Source of the DNA: Meghimatium bilineatum
Lineage: Eukaryota > Mollusca > Gastropoda > Stylommatophora > Philomycidae
DNA: 64,000 nucleotides
Direction of reading: 5' to 3'
Assembly: GCA_034231615.1 (NCBI GenBank)
Contig: CM067317.1
Location: forward strand, 17,126,264 to 17,190,263
Part shown: positions 19,501-26,354 of the stretch, one piece after another
Layout: the number at the start of each line of letters is the position of its first letter
Numbering within the stretch: the stretch's first letter is position 1
Made by a program: the position numbers and the translations under genes
The notes under the pieces: generated by a model
Told to the model about the DNA's origin: nothing
The model's database searches: none
Seen by the model: only the letters and a program-made list of their open reading frames with translations

Positions 19501-22155
19501 GGTATCATTGAATTACAATTTTTAAGGGCTATCTAACTATATTATTTGTAATTATGTAACTAGGTATTAGCACTAATCGAAATATTTCCGCAAAAAGATA
19601 TTTAGAGTAATGTCCCTTGATAAACATGCCATTTGCCGACATTTTCATTTTTTCATGGACCACATGTGCACTATCCAATGGAATTGTCATTTAGTGACGC
19701 CACGCAGCTTTAGTTCATATAAAAGTGAACTGTATACTATTTATCATCCATTTGTTCAGTGTATTAAGATTATAAATGTTGGAGATACCTTATCTACAAT
19801 TAACACCAAGCAATTAAACAAGACGAAGTAGGTGTTTTTTCTCTTTGCACACGTATATTTTTTAGTTTTGATTTTAAGTGATATGTGAAACCATGTCTAA
19901 CATATTCAGCAACCATTTCTCTCTTTATGTACCAAATTTTAACATTTCTAGAAATACCTTGTAATTATTATTAAATTTTAAAAATGCTATGGTGATCGAC
20001 CGACCACGCTACTAACTTTAGAGTTCGTTTTCGGCTGTTCAATGTTGCCGCGCCGTTAATTATCGATATACGTGTATGTTAAAAATTTAAGTTACAGTTT
20101 AATGAATTTCTACATCTTATCATTCTTTAGTTAATTTAATGTGACACTATGTACTAGTTTTTATTGAAATGTCTTCAAACAGTATTATATTAAATTATTC
20201 AAGGGTACAGATAAAAAAAACATGTCAGCGCGTCAGAATGCTTGCAGCCCATGTTACCATGACGATGACAAGTGTTTGTGTCTCACTGTCACTGTAATCG
20301 AACTCAGATAGCTTCTATTCAAACATTATTAGTAGGTCTAGGTATAAATTAGAATTACCGTAAAGATAATTTTTAAGATGCATTATTGGATATTCTATTT
20401 AATTCTGATAGTGACAGTGATGTTATGACTGGAGACCTAATGCATAAGGCTTTAGGCATCTGGGTTCCCTCATCCCTCCCACCCACACTTTACTTTCTTG
20501 CGTGGCGTATCTCCGTTTCGGGGCTTCCGTCTATCCACCACATATTTTCTTCTTTTCTTTTTTCCTCTTGTATTCTCCACCTCTGCATTTTTTCATCCTC
20601 TGTTCCAAACCTCCCACTTAGTTATTCGCCATACAGTTCCTGTACTCTAGTCAGTTGGCATTCGCTATGTCCTACCTTACCTCCAGAATTTTCTTATTAA
20701 TTAGCCCCAATTATGCCTGGCAATTGGTACAGTATATTCAACAGATGCGTCTTGCCTTCCCGAACACAAAAAAGTATAATTTGTATGGTATTTTATCATA
20801 AATAAGTGAAATAATTAATAATTAGACAATTAAATTACAAGTAAATTATGCAAATTAGCCACCATTTTGAATATTAATTATTTGGTACAGTATATTCAAC
20901 AGATGCATCTTGCCTTCCCGAACACAAAAAAAGTATAATTTGTATGGTATTTTATCATAAATAAGTGAAATAATTAATAATTAGACAATTAAATTACAAG
21001 TAAATTATGCAAATTAGCCACCATTTTGAATATTAATTATTTGGTACAGTATATTCAACAGATGCGTCTTGACTTCCCGAACACAAAAAAGTATAATTTG
21101 TATGGTGTTTTATCATAAATAAGTGAAATAATAATTAGACAATTAAATTACAAGTAAATTATGCAAATTAGCCACCATTTTGAATATTAATTAGCCCCAA
21201 TTATGCCTGACAATTGGTACAGTATATTCAACAGATGCGTCTTGCCTTCCCGAACACAAAAATGTATAGTATAGTTTTATGCATATATTATCATAAATAA
21301 CTGAAATATTTCATAAAATGCTAGTTCTGCTTCAATTCTTGGTCACAACTTTCATCATCAGTCCGTTCATATTATATTTTATTATGTTCCCATGTAATTA
21401 TCTTTTCCTGAAATTTCGACAAAAAAAATTCATAACTTTTCACAGAATCGACCTACAGACTTGGTTGAGGTATCGTTGAATTGCAAATTTCAAGGGCTAT
21501 CTAACTGTGGTGTTTATAATGTTATAAACCCAATTTGAAAATTTAGTGCTAATACCTATATTTTGAAAATTTGGTCCCAGTACCTACTTTTACAACTGCG
21601 TGATTTGTGTTGTGAATGTTGAGTATATAGTATATTTTCTAGATTTGCATATTCTAATGTCCTTATGAGGGTGAAAGTAAGTTCCTCTGTTAGCTTACAG
21701 AACCTCTTGATTTCTTCTTCTTTCGGTCGAGGATTTTTATGGGTTTTTTTTCGGCATGATTCAGTTGAAACCAACGCCCAATCCTCAGCCGCCTTTTTAG
21801 CAGGAGTTGAATTAAACTTAAACAAACTGCTGTTACTATCCTCTGCTTGTCTTCAGAATCTCGGCAACACTAGCACTTGGTTTAACCATTAAGTCATACT
21901 GCAATCATGATAATGGCCTTGCATGATCATGTGGAAGGCTTTGTATAACTGAAGAATGCGATAACAGGGCAAGTTTATAGCAGAGTATGCAGACTATAAT
22001 AAGCCTTCCACTTGATAGAAATAATAACGAACGGTTTTATCGTCGGTTACCAAAAAACACAATTTTTTGCAATGTATTCACTGCTGTAATATATGCATCT
22101 TGCAGTAAACAATATTTTGCAAAATAAATGTGTACCTACCGTCACGTCCAGACAT
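703..22155 (-). CDS. four-exon lysine/glycine-rich microprotein, TMA7-like
   Basis: Joining complement 22155-22140, 9380-9334, 4314-4275 and 728-703 gives 129 nt, or 42 residues plus TAA. It reads MSGRDG, KKKGGAQPKKDGDAE, KQEKAPAAKGGEKG, then GKKGGKK and stop. Every junction is GT-AG, and the intron phases (1, 0, 1) keep the frame open throughout. The start codon has A at -3 and no ATG precedes it in the predicted 64-nt leader. There is no signal peptide or membrane segment; the product is strongly basic and probably disordered. The MSGR-acidic-G-KKK start, an early PKK and a GKK-rich end resemble TMA7/CCDC72, a roughly 64-residue ribosome-associated protein. The acidic, coiled middle of TMA7 is absent here. 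Either a further phase-0 exon lies unseen in intron 2, or this is a shortened or different protein. I am confident that it is a spliced gene and less sure of the family. Confidence 0.82.
729..2790. other. intron 3, distal part: no gene recognised
   Basis: This is AT-rich intronic DNA of the minus-strand gene. Reading frames of 60-76 codons at 1091-1279, 1304-1534, 1639-1830 and 1799-2002 show no family motif and no codon bias that I can see. I found no recognisable transposon apart from the neighbouring entries. Confidence 0.5.
2791..2971 (+). mobile_element. SINE subfamily B, full length with TSD
   Basis: The element proper is 2802-2960. It starts CCGCCGAAGACGG, carries the GGCGCAAATAAAACG block and the shared 3' domain, and ends in (GAA)n. 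TAACTGTACAT (2791-2801) and TAATTGTACAT (2961-2971) form an 11-bp target-site duplication with one mismatch. The two overlapping plus-strand frames across this stretch are SINE sequence, not genes. Confidence 0.93.
3492..3895. repeat. two-copy tandem duplication, 200-bp unit
   Basis: GGCAGCG-GCTCGAAAATCGG at 3501 recurs at 3701. The following 190 bp also repeats, including CACGGATCTACGCAATGG and ATGTCATATCGATCGCAACG, with small indels in A-runs. After the second copy comes a stretch with two GAGGCGCTC motifs (to about 3950). The block is more GC-rich than the rest of intron 3. Its origin is not recognised. Confidence 0.88.
4100..4240 (+). repeat. dispersed repeat family H, copy 1
   Basis: The stretch with TTGTCAGAAAGGATATG and CCTGCTCACATCTAAATGG matches one at about 61785-61830, and both run into ATC/CATCAT-rich DNA. 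This suggests the 3' end of a retroposon with a short simple-repeat tail. The source element is not identified. Confidence 0.55.
4275..4314 (-). CDS. exon 3 of the microprotein gene
   Basis: The acceptor is AATCAACAG at 4315-4323 (read on minus) and the donor is G|GTAAAT at 4274. The 40 coding nt read KQEKAPAAKGGEK plus the first base of a glycine codon. Phase 0 at entry and phase 1 at exit match exons 2 and 4. The polypyrimidine tract before this acceptor is poor, so its strength is uncertain. Confidence 0.78.
4682..4841 (+). mobile_element. SINE subfamily B with TSD
   Basis: The element is 4691-4832. The direct repeats GAAAGCAAA at 4682-4690 and 4833-4841 are a perfect 9-bp target-site duplication. 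The head is TCCGCAGAAGACGG and the tail is short (GAAGAA). It is inserted in intron 2. Confidence 0.92.
4893..5092 (-). mobile_element. SINE subfamily A, divergent
   Basis: On the reverse strand the order is a worn A head (CTAAGGAA-type block near 5070), the GGGTCA region, then the shared 3' domain with CCTGCAGGAGTTTGAGAA. Heavy divergence marks it as an old copy. Confidence 0.72.
5265..5524 (-). mobile_element. SINE subfamily A, full length with TSD
   Basis: The element is 5278-5514. Its 5' end is GCCCGTGTGTTGCCGGGGCC on the minus strand. GTTAAAAGTT (5265-5274) and GTTTAAAGTT (5515-5524) are a near-perfect target-site duplication. A central deletion removes part of the stretch between the CGGATGTGTC block and the 3' domain. 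The opposing 86-residue frames here are SINE sequence. Confidence 0.88.
6385..6470 (-). mobile_element. possible SINE A relic
   Basis: ACATGCATGGTAGGTCATAG and GTTTGCTCTC in this order recall the ACATGCATGGAAGGTAAACA and TTTGCTCC blocks of the A head. No 3' domain is attached. The match is weak. Confidence 0.35.
6716..6951 (-). mobile_element. SINE subfamily A, head-to-head partner 1
   Basis: This is a nearly full-length but diverged A copy. The 3' domain is at 6716-6760 and the head (AACACTGTTTATCTTCCATG on minus) at 6895-6950. Its 5' end faces the 5' end of the copy at 6979. Confidence 0.82.
6979..7234 (+). mobile_element. SINE subfamily A, head-to-head partner 2
   Basis: It begins GTGTGTTGTCAGGGCCCGAG and carries GACTAAGGAGG, the GGCTGTCCCATCCCATA block and CAGCAATGCTGTAAACCATG. 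It ends CTGCAGGAGTTTGAGAATGA with a GAAGAA tail. With the minus copy just upstream it forms an inverted pair with a short spacer. Confidence 0.87.
7402..7693 (-). mobile_element. SINE subfamily A, full length with perfect TSD
   Basis: The element is 7413-7682, about 270 bp. GATGGTGTAAC at 7402-7412 and 7683-7693 is a perfect 11-bp target-site duplication. The 5' end is CGCCCGTGTGTTGCCGGGCC. The tail is nearly absent. This is one of the best copies for defining the A consensus. Confidence 0.95.
7694..8840. other. intron 2 sequence, no feature recognised
   Basis: AT-rich DNA. Short frames at 8073-8276 and 8339-8527 have no recognisable motif. I see no repeat shared with the rest of the window. 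Confidence 0.45.
8841..8942. repeat. minisatellite, 36-bp unit, about 2.8 copies
   Basis: ATTCTTGAACCATGAGGTTT starts at 8841, 8877 and 8913. As 36 is a multiple of three, the minus strand stays open and gives a repeated TSWFKNIL peptide. That is an artefact, not a gene. Confidence 0.9.
9334..9380 (-). CDS. exon 2 of the microprotein gene
   Basis: The acceptor is TTTTATTGTAG at 9381-9391 and the donor is GAA|GTAAGC at 9333. The 47 nt complete a split glycine codon and then read KKKGGAQPKKDGDAE, ending in phase 0. Confidence 0.84.
9821..9996 (+). mobile_element. SINE subfamily B with TSD
   Basis: The element is 9830-9987. CAGATAGTT at 9821-9829 and 9988-9996 is a perfect 9-bp target-site duplication. 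It starts CCGCTGAAGACGG and ends ATGAACGCAGAAGAAT. A small AATTAAT insertion interrupts the CTAGTAGGACC block. Confidence 0.93.
10000..11200. other. intron 1 sequence, no feature recognised
   Basis: AT-rich intronic DNA with chance frames only. No transposon family shared with other parts of the window was recognised. Confidence 0.4.
11205..11275. repeat. TATG/TATC-rich microsatellite
   Basis: Imperfect GTATGTATGTATG, CTATCTATATATA and CATACATACA runs. Simple sequence next to a LINE remnant. Confidence 0.8.
11325..11905 (+). mobile_element. LINE reverse-transcriptase remnant
   Basis: The frame starts with LLFADDQSLIY, the catalytic box of non-LTR reverse transcriptases. It is followed in shifted frames by an EFKYLSIF-like piece and then FGYKARGRPQKIWIENV, matching the basic GRPxxxW tail of such proteins. 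Many frameshifts and stops make it a dead 5'- and 3'-truncated copy. It sits in intron 1 of the small gene, in antisense orientation to it. Confidence 0.82.
12000..13160. other. intron 1 sequence, no feature recognised
   Basis: Frames at 12042-12269 and 12220-12498 are unremarkable. AT-rich DNA without recognised repeats. Confidence 0.4.
13201..13467 (+). mobile_element. tRNA-derived SINE, copy 1
   Basis: It has a clear internal pol III promoter: A box TTAGCGCAGTGGTTAGCGC near 13210 and B box GGGTTCATTCCCC near 13255. A conserved body follows (CAACGGCTCCCAGGTCGACC, then TAATCCGGGAAGTAAAGACT). The 3' end is TAATAAATGCT and a TTAC-rich tail running straight into (TA)n. The body recalls the conserved central domains of animal SINE superfamilies; which one cannot be settled from sequence alone. 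Confidence 0.93.
13468..13553. repeat. (TA)n microsatellite, about 43 units
   Basis: A near-perfect TA dinucleotide array adjoins the 3' end of the tRNA-SINE. It creates open YIYIY frames on both strands, which are not coding. Confidence 0.98.
13870..14105 (+). mobile_element. LINE 3'-end family C, copy 1
   Basis: The plus strand ends in (GATT)n after GCCATGGCACTC. Broken frames upstream read RKR-rich sequence and then WRNMIAYAMALD, recalling the extreme C-terminus of RTE/CR1-type LINE proteins. The same segment occurs reversed at 23190-23290 and 57708-57960. Confidence 0.68.
14703..14723. repeat. poly(T) run
   Basis: An uninterrupted T-run inside a chance frame. No associated element was recognised. 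Confidence 0.85.
14771..15085 (+). repeat. dispersed repeat family D, copy 1
   Basis: The copy opens with ATTGTGCTATAAATAGCACT. It then has a GATTTCC region, TGTGATGTCAC, a run of CCTAATCCTAA motifs, GGTTAGGGGTATACCTCGAA and AACAAAGGTCACAGTG. The same order recurs at 18471-18760 and reversed at 59190-59930, which defines a roughly 300-bp family. No coding content or terminal repeats were found. Confidence 0.78.
15130..16110. other. intron 1 sequence, no feature recognised
   Basis: AT-rich DNA. Opposing frames at 15210-15404 and 15238-15465 have no recognisable motif. Confidence 0.4.
16117..16445. mobile_element. pogo-like MITE (Tc1/mariner superfamily)
   Basis: The 329-bp element begins CAGTAGAAATCC and ends GATTTCTACTG, giving matching 11-bp outer termini inside longer diverged inverted repeats with CCCCAATTA motifs. 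TA dinucleotides at 16115-16116 and 16446-16447 are the expected target duplication. There is no transposase, so it is non-autonomous. The 70-codon frame at 16162-16374 is element filler. Confidence 0.88.
16482..16611 (+). repeat. dispersed repeat family D, copy 2 (5' half)
   Basis: CATTATAAATAGCACGGTTTAC is followed by a GATTTCC block and GTAACGTCACATCCTCCCGACA. Only the first half of the family is present. A LINE insertion starts about 140 bp further on. Confidence 0.75.
16738..17765 (+). mobile_element. RNase-H LINE, 5'-truncated, with TSD and GAA tail
   Basis: The insertion is 16749-17754. ATTAATCCTTT at 16738-16748 and 17755-17765 is a perfect 11-bp target-site duplication. It encodes the C-terminal RNase H domain: VYTDASAEGA (first catalytic Asp), RAEAVVLH (Glu), FTDCRYLLESI (Asp) and WIPSHCRIMGNEKADALS (final Asp). 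A C-terminal region with FRLRTGHCRLLGHLYQL follows. Frameshifts and a stop near 17056-17090 break it. It ends TGAACGCAGAAGAA, the same 3' end as the A/B SINEs. An RNase H after the RT fits the I-like LINE group. Confidence 0.92.
18001..18150 (+). repeat. dispersed repeat family D, copy 3 (internally deleted)
   Basis: TCTACCATAGCGCGAACCG and CCGTGATGTCACAACCC are followed directly by AAGGTTAGGGAATACTTGAA and GGTCACAGTGG. The CCTAA-rich middle is missing. Confidence 0.68.
18471..18760 (+). repeat. dispersed repeat family D, copy 4
   Basis: It has the D 5' part (TTCACTGCGCTATAAGCAGC), AATTTCCGTGTAACACCAAT, then a perfect TGACGTCA at 18567-18574. The AATCCTAATTCTAT block, a worn GTTAGGTAAT and AACAAATGTCACAGTGC follow. 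Confidence 0.78.
18985..19565 (+). repeat. long repeat S, copy 1: two diverged tandem units plus 3' block
   Basis: TTATGCAAATTAGC followed by CATTTTGAATAT, then GTGATCAACA and a GCGAATACAAAA-type block, occurs twice (near 19033 and 19193). A 3' block follows, with AAAAATTCATAACTTTT, CTTGGTTGAGGTATC and AGGGCTATCTAACT. The same modules in the same order appear at 20690-21560. Confidence 0.8.
19600..20690. other. spacer between the two copies of repeat S
   Basis: AT-rich DNA with frames at 19610-19831 and 20386-20700 that carry no recognised domain. I see nothing else here. Confidence 0.4.
20690..21560 (+). repeat. long repeat S, copy 2: four tandem units plus 3' block
   Basis: TTGGTACAGTATATTCAACA starts near 20724, 20882, 21041 and 21214, so units are about 158, 159 and 173 bp. 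Each has AACAGATGC, CTTCCCGAACACAAAAA and TTATGCAAATTAGCCACC. The 3' block of copy 1 follows (ACTTGGTTGAGGTATCGTTG, AGGGCTATCTAACTG). The units in this copy are far more alike than those of copy 1, so the array has been renewed recently. Confidence 0.9.
21556..21825 (-). other. open frame of 89 codons, unrecognised
   Basis: It lies between repeat S and exon 1 on the same strand as the small gene, within intron 1. It reads a lysine-rich stretch (KKTHKNPRPKEEEIKR). There is no known domain, and no convincing splice sites or start context was checked. It is most likely a chance frame. Confidence 0.15.
21931..22011. repeat. short inverted repeat, 11-bp arms
   Basis: GTGGAAGGCTT (21931-21941) and AAGCCTTCCAC (22001-22011) are perfect complements with a 59-nt loop. 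It lies about 130 bp inside intron 1 from its donor. It could be a hairpin in the pre-mRNA or the ends of a very small transposon; no TSD is clear. Confidence 0.6.
22140..22155 (-). CDS. exon 1 of the microprotein gene (start)
   Basis: ATG TCT GGA CGT GAC G is followed by the donor GTAGGT at 22139. The exon encodes MSGRD and the first base of a glycine codon. A at -3 gives a favourable start context. Confidence 0.84.
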
Positions 22156-22209
22156 GATTAATATAGATTTGAGAGTTTAGATCTTGTATTGGTAACGAAA
22201 AGATTGCGC

Positions 22210-22250
22210 ACTTCGTACTGAAATGGAACGGATGAACCGGCTTTTATAAT
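22210..22250 (-). promoter_or_regulatory. core promoter: TATA box and initiator
   Basis: TATAAAAG lies at 22248-22241 on the minus strand, and TTTCAGTA puts an initiator A at 22219, exactly 29 nt downstream. This is the usual spacing. Transcription from here would give a 64-nt leader without an upstream ATG before the MSGRDG start. GCGCGCGC just upstream is a local CpG cluster in otherwise AT-rich DNA. Confidence 0.72.
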
Positions 22251-22259
22251 GCGCGCGCA

Positions 22260-23030
22260 TCAAGTGAGACAAGCAAGTCTCGATTTTATAGATTCACATT
22301 TTCTAATATTTCGCGATACTTCTCAGTGTCCGCTGTTCGAAGAACTTGCTTTTATTCAAAGCAATAAATGGTATGTTAGAAAAACAAGTGTTTTGTAATT
22401 TTTTAAATCTATGAATGAAGTTATATTTCAAATTAGAATTTTATTTTACGCGTATTATTTTATTTTTGCGTAATCGAATATTTAATCTCACATCGGCAAC
22501 CGTTGTTTGCTCGCGCTCAGAACCAGTTACAAACCAGTTTCAGTCGGCTAAAACAGGAATCTACTATGTACTCTCATAAGACGTTGAATAGAGAATGACA
22601 TCAGGCTCCATGTTCACTTTCTATTAGATTTACGCACTGCTTTGCAATTGTTTTTACATCTTTCTTTGATATTTTATTTACAAGTAGATGCGAAACACCA
22701 TTTGGCTTTTGAGAATAGTGTTTTAACGAAGTACATTTAAATTTCAATGCGTTGTTTTTTAATTTTGACGGTGAAAGAAACGAAAATGATAGCTAGGAGA
22801 CTAAGACTAACGCGCGGTACCTGTATATAGGCCATAAGTGACGACTGGAGGCCGTGGTGGTATTGTCTAAACCGCGACCTCCGTTATTATTTATAGTCAC
22901 CACATTTCTCTGTTATAACCAAATTGACATATGTCTACGATTGAAAGAGCGGGTCTCATCATAAGACGTGCTTTTGTAGCATAAATACTAGGTCTGGAGT
23001 ATTATCTGAGCTGTGAACATCATAAGACAG
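22260..23030. other. upstream region of the small gene
   Basis: No gene or known repeat was recognised. It contains more CpG (GCGCGC, CGCGGT, CGCGACC) than the flanks and may hold further promoter elements. I see no divergent gene start. Confidence 0.4.
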
Positions 23031-23035
23031 CCGCA

Positions 23036-23156
23036 GTCTTCTGCGTTCATTCTAAAATTCCTGCAAGTACCAGGATATAGTCTGAAGAACGGAATGCGTT
23101 GTGTCATTGTTTACTGGTATATATGCGCGCTCGGCTTCACAGCCAACTTCAGCATG
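23036..23156 (-). mobile_element. SINE subfamily A, 3' part
   Basis: The tail side reads TTCTGCGTTCATTC. The shared 3' domain, a GGAATGCGTTGTGTCA block and a worn CTTCAGCATGGC follow. The head is missing. Confidence 0.78.
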
Positions 23157-23189
23157 GCATCTGCAATCCGCATAAAACAGCTTAGTGCA

Positions 23190-23290
23190 GAATCAATCAA
23201 GTGCCGTGGCGTAGGCGATCATGTTTCTCCATAACTCTCTGTCTTGTATTGTTAATAAGTTCAGTTGGTGGCATCTTTTATTTTTGGCAC
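23190..23290 (-). mobile_element. LINE 3'-end family C, copy 2
   Basis: AATCAATCAA is followed by GTGCCGTGGCGTAGGCGATC, the reverse complement of the 3' end of the copy at 13870. Only the last 100 bp remain. Confidence 0.68.
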
Positions 23291-23479
23291 AGTGACAACC
23301 CATCCAGAAATTTCTCGGTTCTTGTTTGCATAGTGCCTGCCTACCTACGTTTTTAATGGCTCATTAGTCTGAATATTATATCAATAATTAATTTAACTAT
23401 TCATATGTTAGGGATAGTTATGTTTTACTGTCGGAAGACAGTCATTGCGAGAAATCTGGAAATGTCATTGGGGGAGGGG

Positions 23480-24168
23480 GGCATGTGTTTTAGAACACGT
23501 CTAAAACAAAAATATTTGACCTTACCAACGGACATCAAACTAAACGACAATACTCTTGAAAAAGTCAACAACTTCACATACCTTGGCAGCAAGCTATCAA
23601 CAACAGGAGATTCATCAACAGAAATATCACCTCGTATTGCACTAGCTACTAACTTATTCAATAAACTATCAAATATCTGGCATTCAAAACCACTAAGATA
23701 TAACTCAAAATCTTCAACTCCTGCATAATTCCAACATTAACATATGGATGCGAAAGTTGGAAAGTAACATCAAACTTAGAACAAAGACTAAACACCTTTG
23801 AAAATAAATGTCTTAGAAGTCTACTAAACATACGTTGGTCAGACTTCAAATCAAACACAGTTATCAGACATGGATCAAAACAACAATATGTATCAATCTA
23901 TATTAGAAAGCGTCGCCGGAATTACATCGGACACGTGCTACGAATGGATACTTAAAGACTCCCCTTTCAAACTTTGATGTGGTCACCAAAGGGCAAGCGA
24001 AAACGAGGAAAACCAAAAGAAACTCTACGTAGAACTATTACAAGAGAACGTTTCACCATCGGTATAAGAAACAATGAAGATCTAAAGCTAATTGCAATGA
24101 AACGAGAGACATGGAAATCTATGACATCCGCCCTATGTGCCGTCTTTGGCCCTAGAGGAATAACTAAC
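23480..24168 (+). mobile_element. LINE remnant (RT thumb to C-terminus)
   Basis: Frames in series read NNFTYLGSKLSTTGDSSTEI and then TYGCESWKV, RSLLNIRWSDF, RRRNYIGHVLRMDT, KGKRKRGKPKETLRRTI and ETWKSMTSALCAVF. This is the standard order FTYLGS, YGSETW, GHVLR, GRPK found after the palm domain of many non-LTR reverse transcriptases. Frameshifts and stops separate the pieces. A younger relative lies at 59419-59786. Confidence 0.9.
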
Positions 24169-24397
24169 TATGTCATTGTGGGATCACTTTAACTATCAAC
24201 ATCCGGTTCTGCGGCGCATATGTAAAGAGCGCGTTTCAGATGACGTTGTCATGTTCAACTTCCATCATCCGCAGTTCTTCTTATTCTTCTTTCGTTCACT
24301 TGAAACATGTCTATATCTGTAATTCTGTCTCCTTAATATCATCCACAGTGTTATAGCAAATCCTCTACAGCCCCGTTTCTATACGATTAGTATTCAT

Positions 24398-24575
24398 ACT
24401 ATCTACTGTATTTCATACTGTCCAGTATTTCATACAATTTAGTATTTCATACAATTTAGTATTTCATTGTTTAGTATTTCATACAGTTTAGTATTTCATT
24501 GTTTAGTATTTCATACAGTTTAGTATTTCATACAGTTTAGTATTTCATTGTTTAGTATTTCATATAGTTTATAAT
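24398..24575. repeat. minisatellite, TTTCATACAGTTTAGTA-type unit
   Basis: About ten copies of a 17-bp unit (TTTCATACAGTTTAGTA) alternate with 13-bp versions (TTTCATTGTTTAGTA-like). Confidence 0.9.
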
Positions 24576-24984
24576 TTGAGTTTTCTGGATATGAAAGGAC
24601 AACTATAGAGACAACCTACAACATTTAGCACAAAAGAACAAACGAGTTAGTATTTCTGAGTATCAAGCAAGAATACAAACTAATGATAAATTAAGAAACA
24701 TGCAAACATTACACTTCACAATGGCAAATGGACATTGTTTATCTGTAAATGTGATTATTGAAGGGGTCTCGAGAACCAAGATGGTTAACTTTGCTGTTAA
24801 AATTGCTACTTGAAGAGTTTAAGAAGATATCCAGAGATTTTTGCAGCTACTATTACCTATCCTGTTTGTAATCTGTGTTTATGTACGGCTTATCACAACG
24901 CTTGCAGATAATAGCTTTTAAATACGGTACAATCTTTCGCCCGTGTTTTGCCACATCCCGAAAACGAAAATAAGGAATAGTGAT

Positions 24985-25070
24985 AACGAGATACGTCATA
25001 TATGTCGTCAAAGTCGACTAAGGAGGTTTTAGAGTTCGTTGTCCTGTCCCATAAATCTCGATTGGAGAAC
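24985..25070 (+). mobile_element. SINE A relic (central part)
   Basis: ATGTCGTCAAAGTCGACTAA is followed by GGAGGTTTTAGAGTTCG and GTCCTGTCCCATA, matching the middle of subfamily A. Both ends are lost. Confidence 0.6.
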
Positions 25071-25291
25071 AGGACAAACAATATTTGTACGCACATCCAC
25101 CTCACTAATAATGTGATCCACTAACTAGCAAATATAATAATTATAAAACCCAAAACCTGTTCGAATCCTGACAATCAATACAAGGTAACTGCGTGAAACG
25201 TAACAACAATTAGACTTACGTAATACACAGGTTTATGTATCGTTTCAATGGGACACGACAGACTATAGCTAAAACTAGTAGGTAAGGATGG

Positions 25292-25395
25292 GCAATGATG
25301 AGCACACAAGAAATCATAAAAATTACACTACACAAATCACATTCAATGTTTCAACCAAAAGGTCTTTATCAAGACACAAACAAAACATCAAAAGA
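25292..25395 (-). mobile_element. Penelope-like/hammerhead-type repeat end, copy 1
   Basis: On the minus strand CTTGATAAAGACC, a short loop, GGTTGAAACATTG runs from 25373 to 25343. This has the layout of the compact hammerhead ribozymes linked to Penelope-like elements (a CTGATGA-like box, a short stem, then GAAAC). The first box departs from CTGATGA, so cleavage is unlikely. A second copy is at 60386-60480. Confidence 0.45.
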
Positions 25396-25451
25396 CGACG
25401 AATGGAAAAATTATCACAACATCCAACGGAAATATGGAAATGATTGTGCTA

Positions 25452-25712
25452 TTAGAATTCTGAAACATAGATAGAATCGTAGGGGTGCCACGTTGAGACA
25501 TCAGTATTAAAAACCTTCCAAACAGTTCTGTCCTCAGCTATTCGGACGCGTGTATGAAAATCATGTCTGTAACATTCCTTTATTCTGTCACATCCAAGAT
25601 TCTCTACTACCACATCTTCTCCTTCTACTCTCACTTGTTCTTTGAAAATAGTTTTATAATGTGAGTCGTGTCTTATTATATGTCCAAACTAAACAATTTT
25701 ACGCCGTTTCAT
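25452..25712 (-). mobile_element. LINE C-terminal remnant, copy 1
   Basis: On minus, KRRKIV-stop-FGHIIRHDSHYKTIF is followed by DFHTRVRIAEDRTVWKVF and VSTWHPYDSIY. This matches the FGHxxRHDS...AEDRxxW C-terminus of many LINE ORF2 proteins. The 60-codon frame here is the tail of that protein, not a host gene. Confidence 0.8.
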
Positions 25713-25880
25713 CTTCATCATAAACCCGTAACCCTTCAGGGTCGTAGAGGTGCCACATTTGATACTTCAGCACAGAACCCTCCAGCAATTTCTATCCTCA
25801 GCATTGCGGACGAATAAGGAGAAGTCTTGCCCAGTCCAATTCTTGATTTTTACGCCGTTTAACCACCGCCAAAATGCGTT
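25713..25880 (-). mobile_element. LINE C-terminal remnant, copy 2
   Basis: IKNWTGQDFSLFVRNAEDRN, then CWRVLC and VSNVAPLRP, is homologous to copy 1 directly downstream. Both point the same way and are abutted. Confidence 0.75.
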
Positions 25881-25974
25881 TTTTGATCGGACATAACTGC
25901 TTTTACATTCTACATTGACTAGCAAATATGTACAATGGAATATAAAATGGTTTTGAAGAAGAAAGTGTGCTCTA

Positions 25975-26312
25975 CTAGTGTTTCTCGACTTTTGGTGAAA
26001 TCGCGAATGGAACATTTTCTTGCATAAAACCAGGGCGGATAAATAATTGTTTTATAAGACCAAGGTCCGGTCCAAATTCTATATAGGGGTCTACTAATAA
26101 AAGGACAAGGTCTTCAAGGACAAGTTATAAAGAACCGGTAGGCATATTTTCACGACCCGGCGGTTGAGAAGCACTGCTGTGAGGGTGAAAGGTCTTATAT
26201 GGTGTATATATGGACTTGCACTGATGACTTGAGACAGGTAATTCAGCTTGAGACCGGTCACGCAGATTACGGCACGCAGACTGGCACCAGTCCACTGATC
26301 ATCAGGTTAAGA
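25975..26312. mobile_element. hAT-like terminal repeats, degraded
   Basis: TAGTGTTTCTCGACTTTTGG at the left and AGGTTAAGAAGCACTG at the right resemble hAT-type ends (CAGTGxTTCTCAACC). A second right-type end, GGTTGAGAAGCACTG, is at 26165-26179, and GGTCCGGTCC and GACCGGTCACG motifs lie inside. No 8-bp TSD could be matched, so the boundaries are uncertain. Confidence 0.48.
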
Positions 26313-26354
26313 AGCACTGCACTAGTGCACATTCCATATATTTCCCTTGCTTTT

